From Empedobacter sp036647415 (GTDB lineage Bacteria; Bacteroidota; Bacteroidia; Flavobacteriales; Weeksellaceae), in contig NZ_JAVXKG010000001.1 of the NCBI RefSeq assembly GCF_036647415.1, forward strand, positions 124,001-188,000: DNA of 64,000 nt, in the 5' to 3' direction. Positions 54,517 to 62,938 of this stretch are shown one piece after another. The notes below the pieces were generated by a model. It saw only the letters and a program-made list of their open reading frames with translations. It ran no database searches and was not told the origin of the DNA. Each line of letters begins with the position of its first letter. Position 1 is the stretch's first letter. The position numbers and the translations under genes are program-made.

Positions 54517-55371
54517 ATGATGTACTTTTTAAAACAAATAGGATTTTTAGGAATAATGCTTTTATCTGTTTTTGGTTTTAGTCAATCAAAAGCAAAAAGC
54601 TACATTATCGAAGGTAATGAGTATTATCAAAAAGGAAAATTTGATAATGCTGAATTTGCCTACAAAAAAGCTGCTTTAGAAGATCCTACTTCTATCAAGG
54701 CAAACTACAATTTGGGTAATGCGTTATTTCAACAAAAACGCTACAAAGAAAGTATTACACATTACAAACGTTCTGCAGAAATTTCGCAAACTAATAATGA
54801 TAAACATTTGGCTTATCATAATTTGGGAAATGCGTTTATGCAAGAAAAGGATTATCAGAACGCAGTTGATAATTACAAATTAGCGTTGAAAAATGATCCA
54901 AAAGATGATGCAACTCGTTACAACTATGCTTTAGCAAAAAAAATGTTAGAGAAAGAACAAGAGAAGCAAAAAGATACTAAGAACAAGGACAATAAGCAAG
55001 ATCAAAATCAGCAGAATAAGAACGATCAAAAAAATCAACAACAAAATAAACAGAATCAACAAAACCAAAATAACCAACAGCAGAAGCAAAATCAGTCTCA
55101 AAATCAACAATCTGATCAGCAAAAACAGCAAAATAAAGGAGGAAATCCGAAAGCTGGAGGTGAAAATGGTGATAATAAAGGACAAGGAAACAATCAATCT
55201 CCCGAAATAAAACAAGGAAATAAAGGAGACAATGATAATAAAAATAAAGCGCAGAATAGTACAAGTGATGGTTTATTGAAAGCTTTACACAATCAGGAAG
55301 CTAAAACACAACGAAAAATTATTCAGCAAAAAGCAGAAAAACAAAGAACAACAACATCTAAGGATTGGTAA
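54517..55371 (+). CDS. batC: BatC, TPR protein with Gln/Asn/Lys-rich tail
   Basis: With the ATG at 54517 (the TTG at 54505 is less likely) this is a 284-residue protein. A signal peptide (FLKQIGFLGIMLLSVFGFSQ) is followed by three or four tetratricopeptide repeats (about 26-130: YYQKGKFDNAEFAYKKAALEDP, NYNLGNALFQQKRYKES, YHNLGNAFMQEKDYQNA). Residues about 150-255 are a low-complexity Gln/Asn/Lys/Gly tract (KDNKQDQNQQNKNDQKN and so on). It is the periplasmic scaffold of the Bat group. Stop overlaps the batD start (TAATG). Confidence 0.9.
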   Translation: MMYFLKQIGFLGIMLLSVFGFSQSKAKSYIIEGNEYYQKGKFDNAEFAYKKAALEDPTSIKANYNLGNALFQQKRYKESITHYKRSAEISQTNNDKHLAYHNLGNAFMQEKDYQNAVDNYKLALKNDPKDDATRYNYALAKKMLEKEQEKQKDTKNKDNKQDQNQQNKNDQKNQQQNKQNQQNQNNQQQKQNQSQNQQSDQQKQQNKGGNPKAGGENGDNKGQGNNQSPEIKQGNKGDNDNKNKAQNSTSDGLLKALHNQEAKTQRKIIQQKAEKQRTTTSKDW

Positions 55372-57182
55372 TGACAACAGCAAGAGTTTATCATAGCTTT
55401 TTATTGTTAGCCTTAACGTCGATAGCAGCGTTGGCACAACAAATATCTTTTAAATCTGAATGCGAAAAAAAGCAAGTCAGTTTAGGAGAAGCATTTACTG
55501 TTGGGTTTTTTATAGAATCTAATACGGATAGCTATTCTATTGATAAACCAATGAAATATCCAAGTCATAGCGGTTTACAGATTGTAGGAGAGCAACGTTC
55601 TCAAAATGTGTCGTATGTTAACGGAAAAGGCGTTATAGAAGATGGAATTGTCTTAGCTTTTGTTGCAGAAAAAGAAGGAAAATACCGAATTGGTGCTGCA
55701 AAAATTGTGGTTAATGGTAAAACATATACTTCTAAGCCAGTAGAAGTTTTGGTAAAAGGAACAGGATTGTCGCATTCTAATTTTAAGAATAACTCTACTC
55801 AACCAGTTTTTTTACAAAGTAATGTGTCAAAATCAGATCCTTATGTTAACGAGCAAGTTAGCTTATCTGTAAAACTTTATGTAAAAGATTTGTCTTATCT
55901 TAATCGTAGAACTAATTTTCGTCAAGGAAAATTAGACGGTTTAAGCCCTAAAATTGTTAAAAGTTCTCCTGAAAATATTAAACAAGAATTAGTCGGAGGA
56001 AAACAATATTTTTCTGAAGAAGTTGCACGCTATTATGTTTTTCCACAGAAACCAGGACGTATAGAAATAGACCCTTTTTCTGTAGATGTCATGATGCCAA
56101 CTACATTTGGTGTAGAACCTGTAGAAGTTCGTAGTAATGCGGTTGTAATTAATGCAAAAGCTTTACCAGAAGAAGGTCGTCCTGCTAATTTTAGTGGAGC
56201 TGTAGGACAATTTAAAATGAATACTTCTGTTGATAAAAAAGAAATAAATACAGGAGAAAGTGTTAATTATGATGTAGAAATTGTTGGTTCAGGAAATTTT
56301 AATATAATTAATCTTCCTCAAATAAAAACGCCAAAAAATTTAGAAAAATTTGCGCCTAAAAAGCGAGATGCTTTTAAAACGTATGATTCTGGAATGAAAG
56401 GTAAAATTGCAGAACAAACAGTTCTTGTACCTAATTTAGGAGGAGAATACACCATTTCTCCAGTCGAGTTTTCTTATTTTGATCCAATAAAAGAAAAGTA
56501 TATTACCCTAAAATCAGATTCTATAAATATTGCTGTTTCTGGTTCTAAATCATCAAATAAAGATGTAGAATTGGCTTCGGATAATTCAGAAAAATCATCA
56601 GATTCTATTATTACAGACAAAATAGAAGAAATTACGAATGATGTAAAAGAAGGTAAAAGTGCTTGGCTTTGGGTAACAGGAAGTGTAATTGCAATGAGCG
56701 CTGCAGGATTATTTTTTATAAAAAAGAAGAATAATTCATCTGATAAAAATGAAGATAGTTTGCCAAAAATAAAACCAATTAACGAGCAAAATAATTTAGA
56801 AAATTATCAACCGAAAACAGAAACACATAAGTTTACTTTGGTTGAGAAATCTGTTATAAATTCCAGTTCAATAAATTCTGAATTAGTAGAATTAAAACAA
56901 AAGATAAGCGCAACAGATCAGAAAGAGTTTTATCAATTACAAGAAACAATTTTGTGTAATGTTGCGATGAGTAAAACTGGAACAGATTTGGCAAATTTTT
57001 CGGATCAACGTATTATAGAAACTATGTTGAATAAAGGAACTCAGTCTGCAGTTGTAGAGCAATGGGAACTTTTACTGAATAATGCTCGCCAAGCAAAATA
57101 TGCTTTTGGAGGTCTGAATCAGAACTTAGAAGAAGTTTACGAAGCAACAGTTAATGTTGCAGAAGAATTAATGAGAAAATAA
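55371..57182 (+). CDS. batD: BatD
   Basis: A 603-residue protein from the ATG at 55371. Signal peptide, then several beta-sandwich (oxygen-tolerance/BatD) domains to about 410 (for example TVGFFIESNTDSYSIDKPMKYPSHSGLQIV, VNEQVSLSVKLYVKDLSYLN, VNYDVEIVGSGNFNIINLP), a helix at about 430-448 (WLWVTGSVIAMSAAGLFFI), and a cytosolic C-terminal tail. It completes the aerotolerance operon. A 12-bp hairpin terminator follows 20 bp after the stop. The organism's Bat system is complete in this window except for a BatE-type TPR/SH3 protein, which is not seen. Confidence 0.92.
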   Translation: MTTARVYHSFLLLALTSIAALAQQISFKSECEKKQVSLGEAFTVGFFIESNTDSYSIDKPMKYPSHSGLQIVGEQRSQNVSYVNGKGVIEDGIVLAFVAEKEGKYRIGAAKIVVNGKTYTSKPVEVLVKGTGLSHSNFKNNSTQPVFLQSNVSKSDPYVNEQVSLSVKLYVKDLSYLNRRTNFRQGKLDGLSPKIVKSSPENIKQELVGGKQYFSEEVARYYVFPQKPGRIEIDPFSVDVMMPTTFGVEPVEVRSNAVVINAKALPEEGRPANFSGAVGQFKMNTSVDKKEINTGESVNYDVEIVGSGNFNIINLPQIKTPKNLEKFAPKKRDAFKTYDSGMKGKIAEQTVLVPNLGGEYTISPVEFSYFDPIKEKYITLKSDSINIAVSGSKSSNKDVELASDNSEKSSDSIITDKIEEITNDVKEGKSAWLWVTGSVIAMSAAGLFFIKKKNNSSDKNEDSLPKIKPINEQNNLENYQPKTETHKFTLVEKSVINSSSINSELVELKQKISATDQKEFYQLQETILCNVAMSKTGTDLANFSDQRIIETMLNKGTQSAVVEQWELLLNNARQAKYAFGGLNQNLEEVYEATVNVAEELMRK

Positions 57183-57202
57183 ATTACTATTTATATTAAA
57201 AA

Positions 57203-57232
57203 CAAAGGCTAATCGAGAAAGATTAGCCTTTG
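57203..57232. terminator. Bidirectional terminator after batD
   Basis: CAAAGGCTAATC (57203-57214) pairs perfectly with GATTAGCCTTTG (57221-57232) around GAGAAA. It serves the Bat operon and the convergent 57239 gene. Confidence 0.88.
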
Positions 57233-57238
57233 CTTATT

Positions 57239-57775
57239 TTAAGATTTTCGTCCCACATATTGTATACCAGAAAGGATTTTCTTTGTATCAACTTTTATAT
57301 CACTTCTATTGATTTTTACTCCGTTTGTAGAGATTTTTCCATTCGATCCTACTTTCGTTTTTCCAACCGAAACACCATCTTTACCTACTGAAAGATTTTC
57401 GTAATCTTTTTGACTAATTCCGATGCAATCTACCGGATTATTCGCTGAAATTGTCAATTCATTTTCGTCATTATCATACACCACACAACCCGTATTGATT
57501 TGGTAATTTCCGACTAATTGTTTTGGGATTGTATAGATTACTTTTTCGTCACTTGCTAAATAAGAAATTGCATAAATACGCTTATTTGGAATCAAATGAT
57601 CAATCCAAATTTTCTTAGAAGACTGCTTGTCTTTCGTTATTTGCACATCATTTTCACTGTCACGATATTCGTCTGGCGCAGTCAACGCAACTTGGCTGTA
57701 ACGCCCTGTAACTTGCGCATTCGTATTACTTGAAAAAGCTGTTACAAGTAAGGTAGCTAAAAAGAGTTTTTTCAT
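57239..57775 (-). CDS. Secreted protein of unknown function
   Basis: A 178-residue protein with a Sec signal peptide (MKKLFLATLLVTAFSSNTNAQ). The mature part is beta-rich (RIYAISYLASDEKVIYTIPKQLVGNYQINTGCVVYDNDEN) and contains two cysteines (in GCVVYD and in VDCIGIS) that may form a disulphide. The C-terminal half has a short repeated pattern (GKDGVSVGKTKVGSNGKISTNGVKI). I recall similar flavobacterial proteins but cannot name a family. Single gene. Confidence 0.65.
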   Translation of the reverse strand: MKKLFLATLLVTAFSSNTNAQVTGRYSQVALTAPDEYRDSENDVQITKDKQSSKKIWIDHLIPNKRIYAISYLASDEKVIYTIPKQLVGNYQINTGCVVYDNDENELTISANNPVDCIGISQKDYENLSVGKDGVSVGKTKVGSNGKISTNGVKINRSDIKVDTKKILSGIQYVGRKS

Positions 57776-57924
57776 ATTTAATTGATTTAGTTTATTTTAA
57801 TAGTTTATTCAAAAATAACTCCAGACTACAGTTCGTCCTCAAAATTTGACAATTCGGTAATATAAAATTCTTTTCTATTTGTGATTGATAGAACTTTGTT
57901 TCAACAAATTAAAACAACACAATT

Positions 57925-58548
57925 ATGAAAACATTCTTAATAACAATTGCAACCTTAATTTCAGTTTCTACATTCGCACAAAAAAACTTTGAAGCTGAAA
58001 TGTCAAAATCATTAATAGAATGGAAACAAAATAGTTCTTCAACGGCTAATTTTGAGCAATTATCAAAAGATTTTCCGAAAGAATGGTTACCAAAATATTA
58101 TTTAGCTTTTTCGGAAGTTTTATCAACTTTTGAGAATAAAAATATCGAAGAAAATTATAAAAAACTAGATAAAGCAAAAGCTATTATTGATGAGTTACAA
58201 GCCGAAAATTTAATGAATCCAGAAATTTTAAATTTAAAAGCGTTGTATTTAACAGCAGAAATTGTACAAAATCCAATGCAAAAAGGCGCAGAAAACACAC
58301 CAATTATTCAGCAACTTTATACAAAATCGTTGGTGTTAAATCCTTCAAATCCACGTTCGGTTTTAGGTTCAGCAGAGTTCAATATTAATTTAGCAAACTA
58401 TTCTGGAGCTAATATTACACAAGATTGCGAGAATGTAAAAAAAGCTTTAGTTTTATTTGACACAGATCAACCAAAGAAAAACGAACCAAAATGGGGAAAA
58501 GATCGTGCAGAAAATTTATTGAATAATCAGTGTAAATCGATCTTATAA
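57925..58548 (+). CDS. Secreted TPR-like helical protein
   Basis: A 207-residue protein with a signal peptide (MKTFLITIATLISVSTFAQ) and an all-helical mature part. FPKEWLPKYYLAFSEVLSTFENKNIEENYKKLDKAKAIIDEL and LKALYLTAEIVQNPMQKGAENTPIIQQLYTKSLVLNPSNPRSVLGSAEF follow the TPR spacing of one or two repeats plus helices. A Cys pair (CENVKKALV and the C-terminal NNQCKSIL) may form a disulphide. It stands 66 bp upstream of the sensor kinase gene and may be part of its unit. Confidence 0.6.
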   Translation: MKTFLITIATLISVSTFAQKNFEAEMSKSLIEWKQNSSSTANFEQLSKDFPKEWLPKYYLAFSEVLSTFENKNIEENYKKLDKAKAIIDELQAENLMNPEILNLKALYLTAEIVQNPMQKGAENTPIIQQLYTKSLVLNPSNPRSVLGSAEFNINLANYSGANITQDCENVKKALVLFDTDQPKKNEPKWGKDRAENLLNNQCKSIL

Positions 58549-58614
58549 TGATTGCTTTTGTATTGATTCTCGTAAATAATCTTATTTGTTGGTTGATTAA
58601 TTTAATTGCTTGAT

Positions 58615-60135
58615 ATGAAGAGTCCATATAAAATACTAAATATTACTTTTTCAACGATTTTTACAGTTGGGGTTTTGTTGCTTGTATTTAATCAAAGTAA
58701 TGTAACATTTATAGTAAATTCTTCCTCCGAATTGGGTAGAATTACTGGTTATTTGATTCGATTTGTAATTCTCGGATTTATAATTTATCAATTTATAAAA
58801 GGATTGATTTTATCAGATGAAAAAACCATTCTACGAAATATTGTTGTTCTTTTATTAATGAATTTTATTCTCTATTGTATTTTATTTTTTACATCAGAAA
58901 ATGTATCAATAATTGATTTTTTCAAGTCAGATGCAATAATTTATTTCATAGGATATTCTATATTTAGTTTTTGCGCAGGCTTTATTAATACAGGTATTTT
59001 CAATCAATATAAGAAAGAATTTAAAATAGATGAAAAGCCAAAATATGAAATTTGGAAATACTTTGTTCAAGCAATTATCTATACGCAGTTACTGTATTTT
59101 GTTTTTGTAAAATTTGTCAATTCACTTTTCTTTAAACCTATTTTTTACGACAATTACATCAATTATATATTGGTTGGCGTTATCACAATTATTTTATTAT
59201 TTTTCTTTTATTTTATTGAAAAAAGACGCTACAGATTAGAGAAAAAAATTATTATAGAATCGACAAAAGCAGAAACGGCTACAGCAAAATTTGAATCGTT
59301 AAAAAATCAATTAGATCCACATTTTTTGTTTAATAGTCTGAATGTTTTAACTGGTTTGATAGAAGAAAATCCCGATAATGCGATAGATTTTACAACCTCA
59401 CTTTCTAAGATTTATCGTTATGTTTTAGAGCAAAAAGACAAAGAAGTTGTGCCAATACAAGAAGAAATAAATTTTGCCAAAACGTATATTAATTTGCTAA
59501 AACTTCGTTTCGAAAATAGTATTGATTTTGAGACTGAACAAACCAATTTTTCTGAAACTGAATTCATTGTTCCGCTTTCGCTTCAAATTTTGTTAGAAAA
59601 TACCATCAAACATAATATTGTTTCGGAACAAAAACCGCTGAAAATTAAGATGTATAAACAAGATAATAATTTGATTGTCGAAAATACTTTACAACCAAAA
59701 GATTCGATAAAAGATTCGACAGGAGTCGGTTTAAACAATATTATTAATCGTTATCAACTTATCTCAAATAGAAAGGTTGAAATAGAAAAAGACCAACTTT
59801 TTCGAGTTCAACTTCCAATCTTAACACAAAAAACAACAACTATGAAAATAGAAAATAATATCGATGAACAACAAACTTATCAACGTGCAATAGAACGCGC
59901 AAAAGAGTTGAAAAAGTTTTATTCACACCTCGGAACTTACATTGTAATGAATATATTTTTCGTAGTACTTAACTATTTTACAAGCTACGGACATTGGTGG
60001 TTTTATTGGCCAATGTTAGGTTGGGGATTAGCAATTGCAATGAAAGCGATGAAAGTTTACGGATTTGGATCGGATTGGGAAGAGCGTAAAGCAAAAGAAA
60101 TTTACGAAAAAGAGCAAAATAAGAAATGGCAATAA
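58615..60135 (+). CDS. LytS-type histidine kinase with C-terminal 2TM domain
   Basis: From the ATG at 58615 the protein has 506 residues. About six N-terminal helices (10-205) precede a His_kinase domain with the phospho-acceptor His236 in LDPHFLFNSLNVLTGLI, an N-box LLENTIKHNI and a G-box TGVGLNNIINRYQL. After the ATPase, residues about 416-506 form a 2TM domain (ERAKELKKFYSHLGTYIVMN ... WWFYWPMLGWGLAIAMKAMKVYGFG). This fusion is known in flavobacteria. It is paired with the LytTR regulator that begins 11 bp on. The signal is unknown. Confidence 0.88.
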   Translation: MKSPYKILNITFSTIFTVGVLLLVFNQSNVTFIVNSSSELGRITGYLIRFVILGFIIYQFIKGLILSDEKTILRNIVVLLLMNFILYCILFFTSENVSIIDFFKSDAIIYFIGYSIFSFCAGFINTGIFNQYKKEFKIDEKPKYEIWKYFVQAIIYTQLLYFVFVKFVNSLFFKPIFYDNYINYILVGVITIILLFFFYFIEKRRYRLEKKIIIESTKAETATAKFESLKNQLDPHFLFNSLNVLTGLIEENPDNAIDFTTSLSKIYRYVLEQKDKEVVPIQEEINFAKTYINLLKLRFENSIDFETEQTNFSETEFIVPLSLQILLENTIKHNIVSEQKPLKIKMYKQDNNLIVENTLQPKDSIKDSTGVGLNNIINRYQLISNRKVEIEKDQLFRVQLPILTQKTTTMKIENNIDEQQTYQRAIERAKELKKFYSHLGTYIVMNIFFVVLNYFTSYGHWWFYWPMLGWGLAIAMKAMKVYGFGSDWEERKAKEIYEKEQNKKWQ

Positions 60136-60146
60136 ATTTTTAGACC

Positions 60147-60899
60147 ATGAAAATTATAATTATTGAAGACGAAAAACCAGCCGCACGCTTGTTAAAGCGT
60201 CGTGTAGAGAAATTGGATTATCAGATTTCGGAAATGTTACACACCATAGAAGAAAGTGTAAATTACTTGAAAACGAATCCTAATCCTGATTTAATTTTTT
60301 TGGATATTCAATTATCAGATGGTTTATCGTTTGAGATTTTTAATCAAGTTGATGTTTCGTCCGCTATTATTTTTACAACGGCTTATGACGAATATGTCTT
60401 GAAAGCTTTCAAATTAAATTCAGTAGATTATTTGTTGAAACCTGTTGATGAAGAAGAATTGAAGTTTGCTTTGGAGAAATTTGAGAAACAACATCAAACC
60501 AAATCAAATTTTGATTTGTCCGAAATAAAGAAATTATTTTCGAGCAATCAACAAGAAAAATTTAAAGAACGTTTTTCGGTTAAAATCGGAACGTCAATCA
60601 AAATTATTGAAACCGAGAATATCGAATGTTTTTTTAGCGAAAACAAAGCATCTTACATTCACACAAAAGAAAATAGAAATTATTTGATCGATTTTTCATT
60701 AGATAAAATAGAAGAACAAATGGATCCGAATAAATTTTTCCGAATAAATAGAAGTCAAATTATTCAGTTAGATTCTATCAAAGAAATTACAATATATTCT
60801 AATTCAAGATTAAAAATAATTTTAAATACTTACAAAGACATAGATATGATTGTAAGTCGAGAAAAAGTTTCTGATTTCAAGAATTGGCTAGAACAATAG
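60147..60899 (+). CDS. LytTR-family response regulator
   Basis: A 250-residue protein. The receiver domain (1-120) has the phosphorylation Asp53 in LIFLDIQLSDG, acidic residues EDE at 7-9, the Thr in FTTAYDEY and Lys in LLKPVDEEE. A LytTR DNA-binding domain (about 145-248) follows with FFSENKASYIHTKENRNYLIDFSLDKIEEQM and FFRINRSQIIQLDSIKEI. It would bind direct repeats upstream of target genes on phosphorylation by the neighbouring kinase. Targets are not apparent here. Confidence 0.94.
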   Translation: MKIIIIEDEKPAARLLKRRVEKLDYQISEMLHTIEESVNYLKTNPNPDLIFLDIQLSDGLSFEIFNQVDVSSAIIFTTAYDEYVLKAFKLNSVDYLLKPVDEEELKFALEKFEKQHQTKSNFDLSEIKKLFSSNQQEKFKERFSVKIGTSIKIIETENIECFFSENKASYIHTKENRNYLIDFSLDKIEEQMDPNKFFRINRSQIIQLDSIKEITIYSNSRLKIILNTYKDIDMIVSREKVSDFKNWLEQ

Positions 60900-60939
60900 A
60901 TTATAAATTAATTGATTATTAAACGTTTTGTGAAAAAGA

Positions 60940-60972
60940 TTTGATTAGTTACAACAAAAACAATTAATTTTG
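60940..60972 (+). promoter_or_regulatory. marC-type gene promoter, Bacteroidota type
   Basis: TTTG at 60940-60943 and TAATTTTG at 60965-60972 with a 21-bp spacer fit the -33/-7 consensus. The ATG at 61005 lies 33 bp beyond. Confidence 0.65.
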
Positions 60973-61004
60973 CATCAACCAATTAATTATCACTAAAAAA
61001 CGAC

Positions 61005-61619
61005 ATGAATAGTATTACTACTTTTTTCGAAAAGTTCTCTATCAACCAAATCGGAACAACGTTCGCTGTTCTTTTTGCCGTAATCGACATTTTAGGCAGT
61101 ATTCCTATAATAGTAGGAATACGAAGTAAAGTAGGACATATACAATCCGAAAAAGCATCAATTGCCGCAGGTATTTTAATGATTTCTTTTCTATTTTTCG
61201 GAACAAAAATCTTGAAACTTGTAGGTGTCGATGTCCAATCATTTGCCGTAGCTGGTGCATTTGTGATTTTTGTCATCGCTTTGGAAATGATTTTAGGAAT
61301 TGAAATTCAAAAAGGAGTCGAGTCAAACTCTGCATCCATTGTTCCCATTGCGTTTCCGCTAGTTGCAGGAGCAGGATCATTGACAACTGTACTTTCTTTA
61401 CGATCGCAGTTTGCAGATATTAACATTGTGATTGCGATTATATTAAATATGTTAATCGTATATTTGGTGCTGAAATTTGCAGGCAAACTAGAAAAATGGT
61501 TAGGACCAGCAGTTTTATCAGTACTGAAAAAAGTATTTGGTGTAGTTTTATTGTCAATTGCAATCAAATTATTTACATCAAATATTGGTGCATTGTTTAT
61601 GAGTGAGATTAAAATTTAA
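61005..61619 (+). CDS. MarC family membrane protein
   Basis: A 204-residue protein with six predicted helices and the MarC blocks FAVIDILGSIPIIVGIRSK, FFGTKILKLVGVDVQSFAVAGAFVIFVIALEMILG, and IVPIAFPLVAGAGSLTTVLSL. The family has no settled function; once named for multiple antibiotic resistance, that link was withdrawn. It probably transports something across the inner membrane. It has its own promoter and is followed 14 bp on by a small membrane protein in the same direction. Confidence 0.92.
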   Translation: MNSITTFFEKFSINQIGTTFAVLFAVIDILGSIPIIVGIRSKVGHIQSEKASIAAGILMISFLFFGTKILKLVGVDVQSFAVAGAFVIFVIALEMILGIEIQKGVESNSASIVPIAFPLVAGAGSLTTVLSLRSQFADINIVIAIILNMLIVYLVLKFAGKLEKWLGPAVLSVLKKVFGVVLLSIAIKLFTSNIGALFMSEIKI

Positions 61620-61633
61620 AAATTCATTATCAA

Positions 61634-61843
61634 ATGAAAACATATATTTATATCGCGACAATCGTTTTGTTGGTAGGATTAGGTTACAACCTATATGAGA
61701 TGGATTATAAAGCTGGTTTTTTAGCTGAAAACAACTTTCGTAGCGTTTTAGGAATCGGAGCTTCTATTTGCGGATTAATTTTAGTATCCGTTTATTTTAG
61801 TTTTTTCCGTTTACAAGCAAACTTAAAGAAACAAACTGCTTAA
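61634..61843 (+). CDS. Small two-helix membrane protein
   Basis: A 69-residue protein with a hydrophobic helix at about 4-20 (IYIATIVLLVGLGYNLY), a loop (EMDYKAGFLAENNFRS), a second helix at about 38-58 (VLGIGASICGLILVSVYFSFF) and a basic tail. It follows marC by 14 bp and ends before a strong terminator, so it is probably cotranscribed. No family is recognised. Confidence 0.6.
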   Translation: MKTYIYIATIVLLVGLGYNLYEMDYKAGFLAENNFRSVLGIGASICGLILVSVYFSFFRLQANLKKQTA

Positions 61844-61866
61844 TATAAGTAAGTAGTAAATAAATT

Positions 61867-61901
61867 AAAAAAGATTAACCTTTGTAGGTTAATCTTTTTT
61901 T
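61867..61901. terminator. Bidirectional terminator
   Basis: AAAAAAGATTAACC (61867-61880) pairs with GGTTAATCTTTTTT (61887-61900) around TTTGTA. It lies between the small membrane gene and convergent rnpA. Confidence 0.9.
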
Positions 61902-62269
61902 GTTTGTATCGCTTCGTTCAATTTCGGAAGTAAAATTTTTATTGCCTCTTCTATCTTTTCAAATGGTTGATGTTTAGATGATGTATAAATCATGACCAAA
62001 TCAACAGAATAGTTTGGCGACGGTTCTACGATTAATTTATTTAATCGATAAGCCTCTTTACATCGGCGTTTCAATAAATTTCGATCAACGGCGTGTTTAA
62101 ATTTTTTCTTTCCAACACTCACTCCTACTCGAATATCATAATCCTCTTTTGGCTTAATTCTATAAACGAATCTGACTGGATGAGAAACAAATGTTTTTCC
62201 GCCAGAAAACAATTCATCGAATGCTTTTCTGCTTTTAAGTTTCTCATTCTTACCAAAAGTCAATTTCAT
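61889..62269 (-). CDS. rnpA: Ribonuclease P protein component
   Basis: A 126-residue RnpA: FGKNEKLKSRKAFDELFSGGK at the N-terminus, FVYRIKPKEDYDIRVGVSVGKKKFKHAVDRNLLKRRCKEAYR holds the RNR box with basic residues that contact the RNase P RNA, followed by a C-terminal Lys-rich helix. It assists 5' maturation of tRNAs. rpmH is not adjacent, as is common in this group. Its end overlaps the terminator stem. TACTTTTG on the minus strand (62300-62307) is a fair -7 element 31 bp before the ATG. Confidence 0.94.
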   Translation of the reverse strand: MKLTFGKNEKLKSRKAFDELFSGGKTFVSHPVRFVYRIKPKEDYDIRVGVSVGKKKFKHAVDRNLLKRRCKEAYRLNKLIVEPSPNYSVDLVMIYTSSKHQPFEKIEEAIKILLPKLNEAIQTKKD

Positions 62270-62379
62270 ATTGCTAAATTCTAACTAAATTTGTAACTAC
62301 AAAAGTAAGTATTCTAAAAGTTTTAGATTATACGTAACTTTGAAAATAATTTAATTTTTAAAACAAAAAAAAGAACAAT

Positions 62380-62790
62380 ATGTATCCAGCAGAAATAGTA
62401 ATGCCAATGAAGGCACAGTTAACTTCTAATGGTTTTGAAGATTTAACTACTCCAGAACAAGTAGAAAATGCAATAAAACAAGATGGTGTAACATTGGTAA
62501 TGGTAAATAGTGTTTGTGGTTGTGCTGCAGGTGCTGCAAGACCAGGTGTTGTAATGTCTTTGGACAATGATAAAGTACCAGCACATCTTACAACTGTATT
62601 TGCAGGATTTGACAAAGATGCAGTAGACAAAGCACGCGAATTCTTTGCTCCATTTCCTCCAAGTTCTCCAGCAGTAGCAATTTTTAAAGATGGTGAATTA
62701 GTACATATGTTAGAGCGTCACCACATCGAAGGTCACTCAGCACAAGCTATCGCAGAAAATTTGAAAGCAGCTTATAACGAGCTAGTTTAG
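62380..62790 (+). CDS. BrxA/BrxB family bacilliredoxin
   Basis: A 136-residue protein of the thioredoxin-like YphP/YqiW family with the unusual CGC active site (Cys46-Gly-Cys48, in VNSVCGCAAGAARPGV). Family members remove bacillithiol from S-bacillithiolated proteins after oxidative stress; in Bacteroidota the partner thiol is not certain. PFPPSSPAVAIFKDGELVHMLERHHIEGHSA is the conserved C-terminal block. TAACTTTG at 62335-62342 could be the -7 element. A terminator follows. Confidence 0.93.
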   Translation: MYPAEIVMPMKAQLTSNGFEDLTTPEQVENAIKQDGVTLVMVNSVCGCAAGAARPGVVMSLDNDKVPAHLTTVFAGFDKDAVDKAREFFAPFPPSSPAVAIFKDGELVHMLERHHIEGHSAQAIAENLKAAYNELV

Positions 62791-62818
62791 AAAATAATTT
62801 TATATTTATAATTTATTT

Positions 62819-62850
62819 AACCCATAATAATTGCTATTATGGGTTTTTTA
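62819..62850 (+). terminator. Terminator after the bacilliredoxin gene
   Basis: AACCCATAATA (62819-62829) pairs with TATTATGGGTT (62835-62845) around ATTGC, followed by a T-run. Confidence 0.88.
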
Positions 62851-62938
62851 TTTTTTTTGCGTTTAAAGTATTGTTATTTATAAAAAAAATAGTATATTTA
62901 TTGAAATAACATTAAATAATTAACACAAAAATTAAATT

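Noticed and set aside
54946..55264. Minus-strand Leu/Ile-rich and Tyr/Phe-rich frames under batC
   Set aside because: They are the antisense reading of the Gln/Asn/Lys-rich tract; their apparent hydrophobicity is an artefact.
61889..62790. rnpA as sign of the origin itself
   Set aside because: rpmH, dnaA and other usual origin neighbours are absent and rnpA is often dispersed in this phylum, so it adds little to the origin hypothesis.
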